Source: Pseudomonadota bacterium
Lineage (GTDB): Bacteria > Pseudomonadota > Gammaproteobacteria > Burkholderiales > Burkholderiaceae_C
NCBI GenBank assembly: GCA_963205115.1
Contig: CAUJHV010000034.1
Span: forward strand, 124,001-188,000
Length of the DNA stretch: 64,000 nt
Direction: 5' to 3'
This document shows, piece by piece, positions 25,155 to 34,715 of this stretch. The position numbers were made by a program, and so were the translations under genes. The first letter of the stretch is position 1. Each line of letters starts with the position of its first letter. Under the pieces are notes generated by a model. That model was given only the letters and a program-made list of their open reading frames with translations, searched no databases and was not told the origin of the DNA.

Positions 25155-26834
25155 TCAGTCGGGGTTCTGCAAGCGCCACTGCTCGCCTTGCAGATCCGCC
25201 CGGCCGTCGACCTGCAGTTTCAGCAGGTGCGCCAGCAGCGAGCGCCGCGCCACCGGGTGCAGACCGGCGGGCGTGTCGTCGTAGACACGTGGCACCAGCG
25301 TATCCAGCGTCGACGGGCCCAGATGCTGCAGAGCAGCCACGACCTTGTCTTCGCGCCGCTGGCGGTGGGCGATCAGCGCACGGATCACGTGCTGCGGCTG
25401 CGCCACCAGGAAACCGTGGCCCGGCGCGAACCAGTCCAGTTCCAGGTTGAGCAGCCCGCGCAGCGCGGTGAAGTACGCGGCCATGTTGCCGTCGGGCGGG
25501 TTGATGACCACCGTGCTGCCCTGCATCACGTGGTCGCCCGTGAAAAGCAGCTTTTCCTGCAGCAGCAGGTAGCACAGGTGGTTCGAGGCATGGCCCGGCG
25601 TGTGGATGGCCAGCAGGTGCACCTCAGGGCCGAGTTCGAAATGCTCGCCGCCCGCGAGCTCATCGCTCGGCGCGAAGCCCGCGTCCTGCCCTGCCGGATG
25701 CAGCGGCCGCCGCCCCAGCACCGGTGCGCCGGTGTGCGCCGCCAGCGCCCGCGCGCCGGGCGAGTGGTCGACGTGCGTGTGCGTGACCAGGATGCGCTCG
25801 ATGGGCCCCGGCGCAGCCGCCAGGATCGCGCGCAGATGAGCCTCGTCCTCGGGACCGGGGTCGATCACCGTCCAACGGTTGACATCAGGATCACCCACCA
25901 GGTAGGTATTCGTGCCCGGGCCGGTCATCATGCCGGGATTGGGCGCGGTGACGCGGATCACGCGCGGCGACAGGCGCACGGGCTCGCCGGCCACGATCTC
26001 GGCCAGCACATCGCCGCGGCCGCGCGGATCCAGCCGGCCGATCTCGGCCCAGGGCAGTTCGTCGGGCAGCACGATGCGCGGTCCCTTGCGGCTGCGCGCA
26101 TAGCGCGGCATGGTCAGCGGGAAGTCCACCAGCGCCTTGGCGTGCGCGAGCGCCCCGTCGACCCGATCGAAGCGCGCGAGCTGCTCCAGCGTGCGGCGGG
26201 TCACCGGCAGCAGCTTCAGTCCGCGTGCCGGCTCCAGCGCCTCCTGCGGGCTCAGCCACATCATCTCGACCGCTTCGCCGCCGTCGGCCTCCGCCACTTG
26301 GCCTTCGGGCGCCGCGGCCACGAAAAAACGCGTGTCGAATCGCTTGGGGTTGCCCGGCGGCGTGAGCCAGTGGCTCCAGTAGTGCCAGCCGCGCAGGTCG
26401 ACACGCACACCCAGCGCCGCGCACAGTTCGGCCAGCGAACGCTCGCCGCGCTGCATCGGCCCTCGCCATTCGGCATGCGCCAGTGCCAGCCGAGCCTCGT
26501 CCAGCCCGCGGGCAAACAACAGGCCGACTTCTTCGAAACTCTCACGCACGGCGGCCACCAGGTAGTCCAGGCCGCCTTCGGCCAGGCCAAGCCGCAGGCT
26601 GGCGCGCGCATCGTCCCAGCCGTCGCAGCGTGCACGGGCGTCGCGGTCGCGCGCATCCACCACCCCGCCCGGGAAGACGGCCGCGCCGCTGCGGAAATCG
26701 CCGTCGCGCTCGGCGCGGCGCATCATCAGCACCTCGATGCCGCTGTCGGCGCGGTCGCGCAGGACCAGCAGCGAGGCCGCCTTGCGCGCGCCGGCAAAGA
26801 TGTCGAAAGGCGCCTGGTCGGTCGTGTCGTTCAT
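25155..26834 (-). CDS. Nudix hydrolase fused to a metallo-beta-lactamase-fold hydrolase
   Basis: 559 residues in two modules. Residues about 15-240 are a Nudix domain of the NUDT7/NUDT19 (CoA/acyl-CoA) type, with GGLDYLVAAVRESFEEVGLLF carrying the R-E-x2-E-E-x-G core. Residues about 280-559 are an MBL-fold domain with THTHVDHSPG (HxHxDH zinc motif), HTPGHASNHL and FTGDHVMQG, closest to the LACTB2/glyoxalase-II-like group. A joint action on a CoA-type or nucleotide-linked thioester is suggested by the domain pair but is not shown. It is the last gene of a run with the CaiB/BaiF gene upstream (94 bp gap). Confidence 0.9.
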   Translation of the reverse strand: MNDTTDQAPFDIFAGARKAASLLVLRDRADSGIEVLMMRRAERDGDFRSGAAVFPGGVVDARDRDARARCDGWDDARASLRLGLAEGGLDYLVAAVRESFEEVGLLFARGLDEARLALAHAEWRGPMQRGERSLAELCAALGVRVDLRGWHYWSHWLTPPGNPKRFDTRFFVAAAPEGQVAEADGGEAVEMMWLSPQEALEPARGLKLLPVTRRTLEQLARFDRVDGALAHAKALVDFPLTMPRYARSRKGPRIVLPDELPWAEIGRLDPRGRGDVLAEIVAGEPVRLSPRVIRVTAPNPGMMTGPGTNTYLVGDPDVNRWTVIDPGPEDEAHLRAILAAAPGPIERILVTHTHVDHSPGARALAAHTGAPVLGRRPLHPAGQDAGFAPSDELAGGEHFELGPEVHLLAIHTPGHASNHLCYLLLQEKLLFTGDHVMQGSTVVINPPDGNMAAYFTALRGLLNLELDWFAPGHGFLVAQPQHVIRALIAHRQRREDKVVAALQHLGPSTLDTLVPRVYDDTPAGLHPVARRSLLAHLLKLQVDGRADLQGEQWRLQNPD

Positions 26835-26928
26835 GGGGCGCTACCCTCGTGATGCGCGCGGCGGCATTCGTCCTGGGGCCGTTCCGTCAGGTCCATGACA
26901 TCCTCCCCGCGTGGCGCGCGGCCGGTCT

Positions 26929-28077
26929 TCATCCCACCACGCCCTGGCCGCGCAAGGCGGCGATCTCGTCCGCGCCATAGCCGGCTTCGGCCAGCAGCGC
27001 GTCGGTGTGTGCACCGGGCTGCGGGGGCGCGCTGGGCGTGGCCGGCGTACTGCGATCGAAGCGCGGCGCGACGCCCGGTTGCATGACGCCATCGATGGCG
27101 ACATAGGTGTCACGCGCCTGCGCATGCGCGTGCTGCGGCGCCTCGTCCAGTGTCAGCACGGGCGCCACGCAGGCATCGCTGCCGTCAAAGACCGCCGCCC
27201 ATTCGTCGCGTGTCTTCTCGCGCAGCCGGCTCGCAATGGCCTGGCGCATCGCCGGCCAGCCCTTGCGGTCGTACTGTCGCGTGGCGAGCGCGGCGTCCAG
27301 CCCGGCCAGGCGCACGAATTCCGCAAAGAACTTCGGCTCCAGCGGCGCCACCGACAGCCAGCCGCCGTCGGCCGCCTCGTAGCAGGCATAAAACGGCGCG
27401 CCACCGTCCAGCAGGTTCGCGCCGCGTGGGTGTGTCCACTGTCCCGCGGCCTGCAGGCCATGGAAGATGCCCAGCAGCGACGCCGCACCGTCCACCATCG
27501 CGGCATCCACCACCTGGCCCTGGCCAGACCTCGAACGTTCGAAAAGCGCGGACATCACGCCGAAGGCGAGGTACAGCGCACCGCCGCCGTAGTCGCCCAC
27601 CAGGTTCAGCGGCGGCACCGGCGCACCGCCGGCCGGGCCGATGGCGTGCAGCGCGCCGGTCAGCGCGATGTAGTTCAGGTCGTGGCCCGCGGCGCTGGCC
27701 AGCGGCCCCTGCTGGCCGAAGCCGGTCATGCGGCCATAGACCAGCCGCGGATTGCGCGCGCGGCACTCGTCGGGACCCAGGCCCATGCGCTCGGTGGTGC
27801 CAGGGCGGAAGCCTTCCAGCAGCACATCGGCCGTCTCGACCAGCCGCAGCACGGCTTCGCGCCCCGCGGGCTGGCGCGTGTCGATGGCCACCGAGCGGCG
27901 GCCGCGCAGGTTGATCTCGAAGCGGCGATCCAGCGACAGGCCCAGGCCGCTGGGCGACAGGCGGTCCACCAGCACCACGTCCGCGCCCAGGTCGGCCAGC
28001 AACTGGCCGCACAGCGGCACGGGGCCGATGCCGGCCAGTTCGATCACGCGCAATCCGGAAAGCGGTCCTGGTCTCAT
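26929..28077 (-). CDS. CaiB/BaiF CoA-transferase family, alpha-methylacyl-CoA racemase type
   Basis: 382 residues. The N-terminal GLRVIELAGIGPVPLCGQLLADLGADVV and the catalytic-region PRLVYGRMTGFGQQGPLASAAGHDLNYIALTGALHAIG match the AMACR/Mcr branch of class III CoA-transferases. LDEAPQHAHAQARDTYV is the C-terminal family signature. The likely reaction is epimerisation of the 2-methyl centre of acyl-CoA thioesters before beta-oxidation. It lies upstream of the Nudix-MBL gene and downstream of gph, all on the same strand. Confidence 0.92.
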   Translation of the reverse strand: MRPGPLSGLRVIELAGIGPVPLCGQLLADLGADVVLVDRLSPSGLGLSLDRRFEINLRGRRSVAIDTRQPAGREAVLRLVETADVLLEGFRPGTTERMGLGPDECRARNPRLVYGRMTGFGQQGPLASAAGHDLNYIALTGALHAIGPAGGAPVPPLNLVGDYGGGALYLAFGVMSALFERSRSGQGQVVDAAMVDGAASLLGIFHGLQAAGQWTHPRGANLLDGGAPFYACYEAADGGWLSVAPLEPKFFAEFVRLAGLDAALATRQYDRKGWPAMRQAIASRLREKTRDEWAAVFDGSDACVAPVLTLDEAPQHAHAQARDTYVAIDGVMQPGVAPRFDRSTPATPSAPPQPGAHTDALLAEAGYGADEIAALRGQGVVG

Positions 28078-28127
28078 GGTGTCGTTCGGGCCTGGTCGAT
28101 GTGTGAAAGGGGATGGGGTTGCGCGGC

Positions 28128-28823
28128 TCAGTCGCGGGTCAGCAGCCCGGGCAGATCGGCCATGGTGTCCAGGAAGGCCATGGCGGGCAGCTCGCGCACG
28201 TCGCGGCCTTCGTTGTAGCCGTAGGTCATGCAGACCACCGGCATGCCGGCGGCGCGTGCGGCGGTCACATCGTTGACCGAATCACCGACCATCAATGTCG
28301 CAGCGGGCGGCGATTCGAGTTGGCCAGCGGCCCACAGCAGCGGCTGCGGGTCGGGCTTGCGGCGCTCGCAGGTGTCGCCGCCGCAGACCACGCCGAACCA
28401 CGGCGCCATGCCGCGCATCTTCAGCAGCGCCTGCGCGAAACGCTGCTGCTTGTTGGTGACCAGCCCCAGCGGCATGCCGGCGGCGTGCAGGCCCTGCAGC
28501 GTCTCCATCACGCCGGGGTAGGGCTCGGCGGCGTATTCGCCCTCGTCCTGCAGCCGGCCGTAATGCATGAAAAAACCGTCGAGCAAGGCCGCCTTCAATG
28601 CGGCATCGGCCTGCAGGCCTTGTGCCACGCAGGCGCGGTCGACCAGCACGGGCGCGCCGCGGCCGATCATTGTGCGCACCAGCGCCTCGCTGGGTGCCGG
28701 CAAGCCGCGGTCGGCCATCGAACGCGACAAGGCCAGCGCGATGTCGTTGGCCGTATCGAGCAGCGTGCCGTCCAGGTCGAAGAGGACCGCGCGCAGCGGC
28801 GTGCCTCGGAAGTGCAGCGTCAT
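28128..28823 (-). CDS. gph: HAD-family phosphoglycolate phosphatase
   Basis: 231 residues from the ATG at 28823; starts at 28853 and 28895 are also open. The nucleophile motif LFDLDGTLLDTA, the cap domain, LVTNKQQRF (motif II Thr), KPDPQPLL (Lys) and MVGDSVNDVTAARAAGM (metal Asp) define Gph. It dephosphorylates 2-phosphoglycolate, formed from oxidised DNA ends or by oxygenation. In many Burkholderiales gph lies with trpE; here it lies between an aldehyde dehydrogenase and the CaiB gene. The 160-bp gap to the dehydrogenase shows nothing notable. Confidence 0.92.
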   Translation of the reverse strand: MTLHFRGTPLRAVLFDLDGTLLDTANDIALALSRSMADRGLPAPSEALVRTMIGRGAPVLVDRACVAQGLQADAALKAALLDGFFMHYGRLQDEGEYAAEPYPGVMETLQGLHAAGMPLGLVTNKQQRFAQALLKMRGMAPWFGVVCGGDTCERRKPDPQPLLWAAGQLESPPAATLMVGDSVNDVTAARAAGMPVVCMTYGYNEGRDVRELPAMAFLDTMADLPGLLTRD

Positions 28824-28982
28824 GGGTTCAGGTGCGGGTGTGCGACGGTGCATCGATTTCAGCACAGCACCCGTGACAGGCACCGATGCCCGCAATCACA
28901 CCTGCGGTGGGACGGATGACCGCCCGGCAAGCCGGCGGCCGCGCGGGCGCCCCTGGCGTCACCGCGCGCCCCGCCCGCGGGA

Positions 28983-30428
28983 TCACACGCAGAGCGTGCT
29001 GACCGCCTTGAAGTTGAGATAGGCCTCCAGCGCCTCGGGGCCGCCTTCGCTGCCGTAGCCGGAATCCTTGATGCCGCCGAAGGGCATCTCAGGCCAGGGC
29101 GCCGCGGGCTGGTTGATCCACAGCATGCCGACCTGCAGGCCTTCGGTGATGGCCTGCGCCGTCTTCAGCGAGCCCGTGAAGGCATAACCGGCCAGGCCGA
29201 AAGGCAGGCGGTTGGCTTCGGCCAGGGCCTCGGCGATGGTGTCGAAACCGCGCACGGCCGCGATCGGGCCGAAGGGCTCTTCATTGAAGACCAGGCTGTC
29301 GCCAGGCACGTTGACCAGCACCGTGGGCGCGAAGAAATTGCCCAGCGAGCCGATGCGCTCGCCACCTATGGCGACTTCGGCGCCACGCTGCACGGCGTCG
29401 GCCATAATGCGTTCCATCGCGACCAGCCGGCGCGGGTTGGCCAGCGGACCCATGGTCGTGCCCTGCTCCAGGCCGTTGCCGACCTTCAGCGCGCGCGTCG
29501 CCGCGACCAGGCCATCGACGAATTTCTGGCGGATGCTGTTGGCCACCAGGAAGCGCGTGGGGGAGATGCAGACCTGACCGGCATTGCGGTACTTGGCACC
29601 GGCCGCGATCTTGGCGGCGCGCTCCACATCGCAGTCTTCGGCCACGATCACCGGCGCGTGCCCGCCCAGCTCCATCGTGGCGCGCTTCATGTGCGCACCG
29701 GCCAGCGCGGCCAGCTGCTTGCCCACCGGCGTGCTGCCGGTGAAGGTGATCTTGCGGATGATGGGGTGCGGGATCAGGTATTCGCTGATCTCCGCCGGGC
29801 TGCCGTAGACCAGGCCCACCACGCCGGCCGGAATGCCGGCGTCGACGAAGGCGCGCACCAGCTCGGCGGGCGAGGCCGGGGTTTCTTCCGGTGCCTTGAC
29901 GATGATCGAGCAGCCCGACGCCAGCGCCGCACTCATCTTGCGCACGACCTGGTTGATCGGGAAATTCCAGGGCGTGAAAGCCGCCACCGGGCCCACGGGT
30001 TCCTTGTAGACCTGCTGGATCGTGGCGGCCGTGCGCGGCGCGACCAGGCGGCCGGCGATGCGCTTACCTTCTTCGGCGAAGTACTCGATGATGTCCGCGG
30101 CGAAGAGGATTTCCACCTTCGCTTCGGCCAGCGGCTTGCCGTTTTCCATCGTCATCAGGCGCGCGGTGTTGTCCGCACGCTCGCGGAACAGACGCGCGGC
30201 TTCGCGCATCAGGCGGCCACGCTCGACGGCCGGGGTCTTGCGCCAGGTCTCGAAACCCTTCTGCGTGGCGGCCAGCGCCTCGTCCAGATCGGCCTTGCGG
30301 GCATGCGCCACGCTGCCGATCCTTTCGCCGGTGGCCGGGTTGGCCACGGCCAGCGATTCGCCCGCACGCGCGGCGCGCCACTGGTTGTCGATCAGGAGTT
30401 GGACGTCGGGGTAATTCGATGTGCTCAT
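28983..30428 (-). CDS. NAD(P)-dependent aldehyde dehydrogenase, GabD (succinate-semialdehyde) type
   Basis: 481 residues, full length. It shows [21 protein letters not shown], the cofactor motif [11 protein letters not shown], the general base Glu in [12 protein letters not shown], and the catalytic Cys in [12 protein letters not shown]. The C-terminus [24 protein letters not shown] is typical of the GabD branch. The substrate is likely succinate semialdehyde or another omega-oxo acid. No GABA transaminase gene is adjacent, so I leave out a gene symbol. Upstream lies a 614-bp region without genes. Confidence 0.9.
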   Translation of the reverse strand: MSTSNYPDVQLLIDNQWRAARAGESLAVANPATGERIGSVAHARKADLDEALAATQKGFETWRKTPAVERGRLMREAARLFRERADNTARLMTMENGKPLAEAKVEILFAADIIEYFAEEGKRIAGRLVAPRTAATIQQVYKEPVGPVAAFTPWNFPINQVVRKMSAALASGCSIIVKAPEETPASPAELVRAFVDAGIPAGVVGLVYGSPAEISEYLIPHPIIRKITFTGSTPVGKQLAALAGAHMKRATMELGGHAPVIVAEDCDVERAAKIAAGAKYRNAGQVCISPTRFLVANSIRQKFVDGLVAATRALKVGNGLEQGTTMGPLANPRRLVAMERIMADAVQRGAEVAIGGERIGSLGNFFAPTVLVNVPGDSLVFNEEPFGPIAAVRGFDTIAEALAEANRLPFGLAGYAFTGSLKTAQAITEGLQVGMLWINQPAAPWPEMPFGGIKDSGYGSEGGPEALEAYLNFKAVSTLCV

Positions 30429-31042
30429 GGTTTGAACCGTTCAGATAGGGCGCCTGCCGCCGGTATCGGGGCAGGCGCCGGTGTGGGTGACAGCGCGACG
30501 TCGCTGGCGTGAGCGGGCGTCGACCGGTCCCACCCAAGAGATGGGCTGGGACCGGGGCAGCCGACGAACGGAACGCGCGCGAGACAGCGGTGCCCATTGT
30601 GAGGTGTAACGGACACCCCCGGGTGCCGCTGCGGCATCAACCCTGCGCGCGTGCAAGGGCCGCCTCGTCCCATCGGCTGGGCACGGGGCCGCGCGCGCGA
30701 GGCCCGCACAGCCGCCTGCAGGCAGGCAGCCCCGGCCCGGCACCGCCTTCGACGTGCGCGGCGCACACGCCCAGACGCCTGGAAATGCCTCCGCAGCGCC
30801 CTGCGCGGGCAGCCTCGCCGGACCGCTCCCCCGACTGAGTGCCCGCTCGCCACCCGCGCTTCGTGACGGTGTTGGCGACCGGCGGGGTCCCAGCGCGCGG
30901 ACACGCCGGACGCTCCCGCGATCAGGCAGTGCCGCTGCGGCGCGGCTACCCGGAACATGCGACCCACGGTTACCCGCTGTCACGATTGATGTCGATCGAC
31001 ACCGGCGGGCCGGCCGCTCAACGCCTCGTCCAGGACCCTCCC
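30429..31042. other. Gene-free intergenic region between the aldehyde dehydrogenase and a lipoprotein gene
   Basis: This 614-bp divergent region has long open frames on both strands, but all are Arg/Ala/Pro-rich, overlap each other and lack ribosome-binding sites, as expected for GC-rich non-coding DNA. The only structure I see is the hairpin at 30524-30555. It presumably holds the promoters of both flanking genes. Confidence 0.6.
30524..30555. repeat. Strong inverted repeat upstream of the aldehyde dehydrogenase gene
   Basis: Left arm CCGGTCCCAcCCA and right arm TGGgcTGGGACCGG surround the loop AGAGA, giving a stem of about 12 pairs with a small bulge. It lies about 96 bp before the dehydrogenase ATG. 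There is no T-tract. It could be an attenuator or a regulator site; nothing in the sequence decides. Confidence 0.45.
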
Positions 31043-31795
31043 ATGCACACGACCCCGACGCCTGTTCCCACCGCCTCTCGCGCCCAGCGGGCGATTGCCG
31101 CTGCGTCGCTGCTGGCCAGCCTGCTCGGACTCACCGCCTGCGGCGGCGGCGGCGGATCGCCCGTCGAAGAGCCGCCGCCGGCGGACCGCCGCGGTGTGGC
31201 GTCCGTGCAACCCACGGCACGCGCCGCCGCCGCTGCTGCCAGCGCCGTGGCGCACACCGCTGCCGCAACGCAGGCCGCCGCCCCGCAGGCATCCATCGCC
31301 AGCGGCGTCTTCGCACAGGCGCAGTTCGTCGAGTTGAAGGCTGCGCCGGGCGCCACCATCCGCTACACGCTGGACGGCAGCCTGCCGCGCGCCGATTCGC
31401 CGGTCTACACGCAGATGCTGGTCATCGAACGAACCGCCGTGCTGCGCGCCGCCGCGTTCACGGGCGGCGACGTGGCCAGCGCGGTAAGCACGCTGACGGT
31501 GGTGATCGATCCGTCGCAGACGCCGGCGTCGGCCGCAGCGGCCACGCTGTTCGTGACGGTCGCGCCCCAGGAACCCGATACCGCCGCCGCACGGCTGCCC
31601 GCGCACCTGGAACTCCTGCAGGCCGGCCGCAGCCTGCTGACGCAGGACTCCGAAATCGCCGCGGATGCAACGCAGGCCCTGCCCGCGCTGCCGGCCGGCG
31701 CCGTGGCGGCCGGCTCGCCGGTGATGCTGTATGTCAACGGCCGTTTGGCCGGCCTGCACACCGCGCCCGAGGCGCAGAACCCGCGCGCGCAGTAA
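31043..31795 (+). CDS. Lipoprotein with a chitobiase/beta-hexosaminidase C-terminal-like domain
   Basis: 250 residues. The signal peptide carries a lipobox LTAC followed by GGGGG, so it is a likely lipoprotein. An Ala-rich spacer (about residues 55-95) precedes FVELKAAPGATIRYTLDGSLPRADSPVYT, the hallmark of the CHB_HEX_C_1 module (GATIRYTLDGSxPT). The remainder is Ala/Thr/Val-rich, with an extracellular beta-sandwich look. No catalytic domain is present. A role as a cell-envelope or carbohydrate-contacting protein is inferred from the module only. The start at 31043 is set by the signal peptide. Confidence 0.75.
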   Translation: MHTTPTPVPTASRAQRAIAAASLLASLLGLTACGGGGGSPVEEPPPADRRGVASVQPTARAAAAAASAVAHTAAATQAAAPQASIASGVFAQAQFVELKAAPGATIRYTLDGSLPRADSPVYTQMLVIERTAVLRAAAFTGGDVASAVSTLTVVIDPSQTPASAAAATLFVTVAPQEPDTAAARLPAHLELLQAGRSLLTQDSEIAADATQALPALPAGAVAAGSPVMLYVNGRLAGLHTAPEAQNPRAQ

Positions 31796-31826
31796 GACGG
31801 CTGCCGCGGACGGCCCGCAGCCGGGT

Positions 31827-32762
31827 TCAGCCCGGCACGGTCAGCGCACGCCGCAAGGCTTGGGCGCAAAGCGCCACCGCCGTATTCGCCTCGTCGATGA
31901 CGCGGCCCATCGTGAAAAAGCCGTGGATCTGCCGCTCGAAGCAGATGTACTGCGTCGGCACACCGGCCGTGGACAGCGCGTCGGCGTACTGCAGACCCTC
32001 GTCGCGCAGCGGGTCGTAGCCCGCGGTGAGCACCAGGGCCGGCGGCAGACCGTCATGCCGGGACGCCAGCAGCGGCGAGGCGCGCCAGTCACTCCACTGC
32101 GCCGCATCGGCGATGTAGTGGCCGCGGAAATACTGGATCGAATCGCTCGTCAGCAGATAGCCTTGGCCGTTGGCCGTGTGCGAAGGCGCGACGGCCCGCA
32201 TGTCGGTCGCCGGGTAGACCAGCATCTGGAAGGCCGGCAGCGGATCACCCGCATCGCGCAGCGCCAGGCACACCACCGCCGCCAGGTTGCCGCCGGCGCT
32301 ATCGCCACCCACGGCCAGCCGCGCCCCATCCACACCCAGTTCTTCCGCCTGCGCGCGCACGGCCCGCGTGACGCTCACGCAGTCGTCCACGGCGCCGGGA
32401 AAGCGGTGCTCGGGCCCCATGCGGTAGTCGACCGACACCACCGCGCAGCCGCTGCCATTGGCCAGCTGGCGGCAGACCACGTCGTGCGTGTCGCAGTCGC
32501 CGATCACCCAGCCGCCGCCGTGAAAGTAGACCAGCACCGGCAGCCGCGCATCCGCCGCGGCACCGGCCGGGCGGATCAGCCGCACCGGCACGCCGCCGAG
32601 CATGAGGTCACGCGTCAGAGAGACCTCGGGCGGATCGGGCTGCGTAAAGAAACGGCGCGCGACGTAGGCGCTGCGCGCCTCGGCCGGAGTCAGCACATGG
32701 ACCGGCGGGATGGCGTTGTCTTCCATCAGCCGAAGGAGCGCGCGGGCCTGGGGATCGAGCAT
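31827..32762 (-). CDS. HSL-family alpha/beta hydrolase (esterase)
   Basis: 311 residues from the ATG at 32762. It shows the hormone-sensitive-lipase oxyanion motif YFHGGGWVIGD, the nucleophile GGDSAGGNLAAVV (Ser), the acid in GYDPLRDEG (Asp) and the C-terminal QIHGFFTMG (His). It is a cytosolic carboxylesterase of family IV, acting on short-chain esters. It follows the DctP gene by 32 bp on the same strand, so it may act on the compound that protein imports. Confidence 0.93.
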   Translation of the reverse strand: MLDPQARALLRLMEDNAIPPVHVLTPAEARSAYVARRFFTQPDPPEVSLTRDLMLGGVPVRLIRPAGAAADARLPVLVYFHGGGWVIGDCDTHDVVCRQLANGSGCAVVSVDYRMGPEHRFPGAVDDCVSVTRAVRAQAEELGVDGARLAVGGDSAGGNLAAVVCLALRDAGDPLPAFQMLVYPATDMRAVAPSHTANGQGYLLTSDSIQYFRGHYIADAAQWSDWRASPLLASRHDGLPPALVLTAGYDPLRDEGLQYADALSTAGVPTQYICFERQIHGFFTMGRVIDEANTAVALCAQALRRALTVPG

Positions 32763-32794
32763 GTGAGTACGTCCGGTGAAGCGGTGCGGGTGGC

Positions 32795-33856
32795 TCAGGT
32801 TGTCTTGCCGTGCTTGGCGATGAGGTCCCGCGCGGCCTGCAGCAGTTGCTTGCCGTTGAAGCCGCGCTTGTCCATGTCGGCCACCCACTCGTCGTCGATC
32901 TTGCTGGACAGGCGGATGAACTCGTCGGTCTGCTCCTTCGTGAAGGTGTAGATCGTGTTGGAGCGCTCGACCGCCGCCTTGCGACCGGGCGCGTCGCCAC
33001 CTTGCTGGATCTTGCCCAGCCAGGCCGAGGCGGCCATGCCGGAATTGGCGTCGATGATCTTCTTCAGGTCGGGTGCGAGACCCTCATAGCGGGCCTTGTT
33101 CATGGTCATCACGAAGGTCGTCGTGTAGAGCGCGGGCGAGCCGGCCGGGAACTCGCTGTGGTGCTTGCACAGCTCGTGCACCTTGACCGACGGCACCACT
33201 TCCCAGGGGATGACGCAGCCGTCGACCGTGCCCTTGGACAAGGCGTCGGGAATCTGCGGCAGCGGCATGCCCACCGGCGCCGCACCCACCGAGGCGAGCA
33301 GCTTGGTGACCTGGCGCGTGGGGCCGCGCATCTTCAGGCCCTTGAGGTCGGCTGCGGAGCGGATCGGCTTGCCCACGGTGTGGAACATGCCGGGTCCGTG
33401 CACCTGCAGCGCAATCGGGTGGGTGTCCTTGAACTCGTCGGCGCAGTAGGTCTGCACGTATTCCCAGAACGCCTTGGACGTGGCCTCGGCGTTGTTCATC
33501 ATGAACGGCAGCTCGAAGACCTCGCTGCGCGGGAAACGGCCCGAATTGTTGCCGGGCAGGTTCCAGATGATGTCGACCACGCCATCGCGCGCCTGGTCAT
33601 AGAGCTGGCCCGGGTTGCCGCCCAGCTGCATGGCCGGGTAGGCCTCGAACTTGATGCGCCCGGCGGAGTCCTTCTCCACCTTGTCCATCCAGCCCTTGAG
33701 CATGTTGATCCAGACGTTGGACACCGGCGGCATGAACGTGTGGAACTTCAGCGTCACGGCCTGCTGGGCAAAGCCGATCAGCGCCGGGGCGCCCAGGGCA
33801 GCGCCGGTGGCGGCTTGGATCAGGGTGCGTCGTTTTATGGGTCGGGTCTCCGTCAA
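32795..33856 (-). CDS. TRAP transporter substrate-binding protein (DctP family), orphan
   Basis: 353 residues. The N-terminus IKRRTLIQAATGAALGAPALIG is a Tat-type signal. The mature part shows the DctP features KFHTFMPPVSNVWINMLKGWMDKVEKDS and LKGLKMRGPTRQVTKLLASVGAAPVGMPLPQIPDALSKGTVDG, including the ligand-binding Arg in KMRGP. It captures an organic acid in the periplasm for a DctQM permease. No dctQ or dctM gene adjoins it. The upstream neighbour is an orphan pxpB and the downstream one an esterase. Confidence 0.93.
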   Translation of the reverse strand: MTETRPIKRRTLIQAATGAALGAPALIGFAQQAVTLKFHTFMPPVSNVWINMLKGWMDKVEKDSAGRIKFEAYPAMQLGGNPGQLYDQARDGVVDIIWNLPGNNSGRFPRSEVFELPFMMNNAEATSKAFWEYVQTYCADEFKDTHPIALQVHGPGMFHTVGKPIRSAADLKGLKMRGPTRQVTKLLASVGAAPVGMPLPQIPDALSKGTVDGCVIPWEVVPSVKVHELCKHHSEFPAGSPALYTTTFVMTMNKARYEGLAPDLKKIIDANSGMAASAWLGKIQQGGDAPGRKAAVERSNTIYTFTKEQTDEFIRLSSKIDDEWVADMDKRGFNGKQLLQAARDLIAKHGKTT

Positions 33857-33959
33857 AAAAATGGCCTGGCAGCGACGTGCGCGTGCTGCCAGGGCTTGTG
33901 ATTTCAGGCCATGCCCTGCGGGGCCGCAAGAGGGGGCTACCCTCGTGCACGGCGAGCCG

Positions 33960-34715
33960 TCAATCCGCCGGGTGCACCCACTCCTGGCGCGTCATGGCGC
34001 CGTCCGCCGCGCGACGGTCCAGCGCCTCGTAAGCAGCACGGTCGATGGCCTGCCATTGCAATTCATCGCCGGCCCGCAGCCAAGCGGGTTCTTCCTGCGC
34101 CGCGTCGAACAGGCGCACCGGCGTGCGGCCGATGAGGTGCCAGCCACCGGGGCTGACCCAGGGATAGACCGCACACATGCGCCCGGCCACGGCCACGGAA
34201 CGCTCAGGGACACGCGCACGCGGCGAGGCCAGGCGCGGCACCTCGATGGCTTCGGGCAAGCCGCCCAGGTACGGAAACCCGGGCAGGAAGCCCAGCATGT
34301 AGACGCGGAAGTGTGTGCCGGTCACCAGGGCCACGACCTCATCGACCGTCAGGCCGCGTCCGGCCGCCAGCGGCGCCAGATCCGGCGCGAACTCGGCGTC
34401 GAAGCACACCGGCAGCCGCCAGCGGCGCCCGGCTTCGGTTCGCGGCTGCGTCTGCTGCGCCAGCGCCATCAGCCGGGCCTCTCCATCCACCATCTCGCGC
34501 GCCGACAGCGTGGGCACCCAATGCACCGTCACCGACGCATAGGCCGGCACCCACCCGCAAACGCCCGGCAGTTCGCCGGCCCGCACGGCGGCGGCGAGCT
34601 GGTGCATGAAGCCCATGACCATCGCGTGCAAGGCGGGATCCACCGCATCGCCGAACTGCACGGTGACCGCGGCATCGGCCAGCGGCAGCAGGCGCGGCCA
34701 GCGCGCAGGCGTCAT
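33960..34715 (-). CDS. pxpB: 5-oxoprolinase subunit B homologue (PxpB/KipI family), without PxpC
   Basis: 251 residues from the ATG at 34715. PxpB signatures are LGFLPGFPYLGGLPEAIEVPR and YPWVSPGGWHLIGRTPVRLFD. PxpB and PxpC normally form a heterodimer that, with PxpA, hydrolyses 5-oxoproline to glutamate using ATP; the genes are almost always adjacent. Here pxpC and pxpA are missing. The downstream same-strand neighbour is a DctP protein (103 bp gap), and upstream is a 365-bp divergent region. Either the partners are elsewhere or the protein works alone, for example as a KipI-like regulator. Confidence 0.88.
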   Translation of the reverse strand: MTPARWPRLLPLADAAVTVQFGDAVDPALHAMVMGFMHQLAAAVRAGELPGVCGWVPAYASVTVHWVPTLSAREMVDGEARLMALAQQTQPRTEAGRRWRLPVCFDAEFAPDLAPLAAGRGLTVDEVVALVTGTHFRVYMLGFLPGFPYLGGLPEAIEVPRLASPRARVPERSVAVAGRMCAVYPWVSPGGWHLIGRTPVRLFDAAQEEPAWLRAGDELQWQAIDRAAYEALDRRAADGAMTRQEWVHPAD

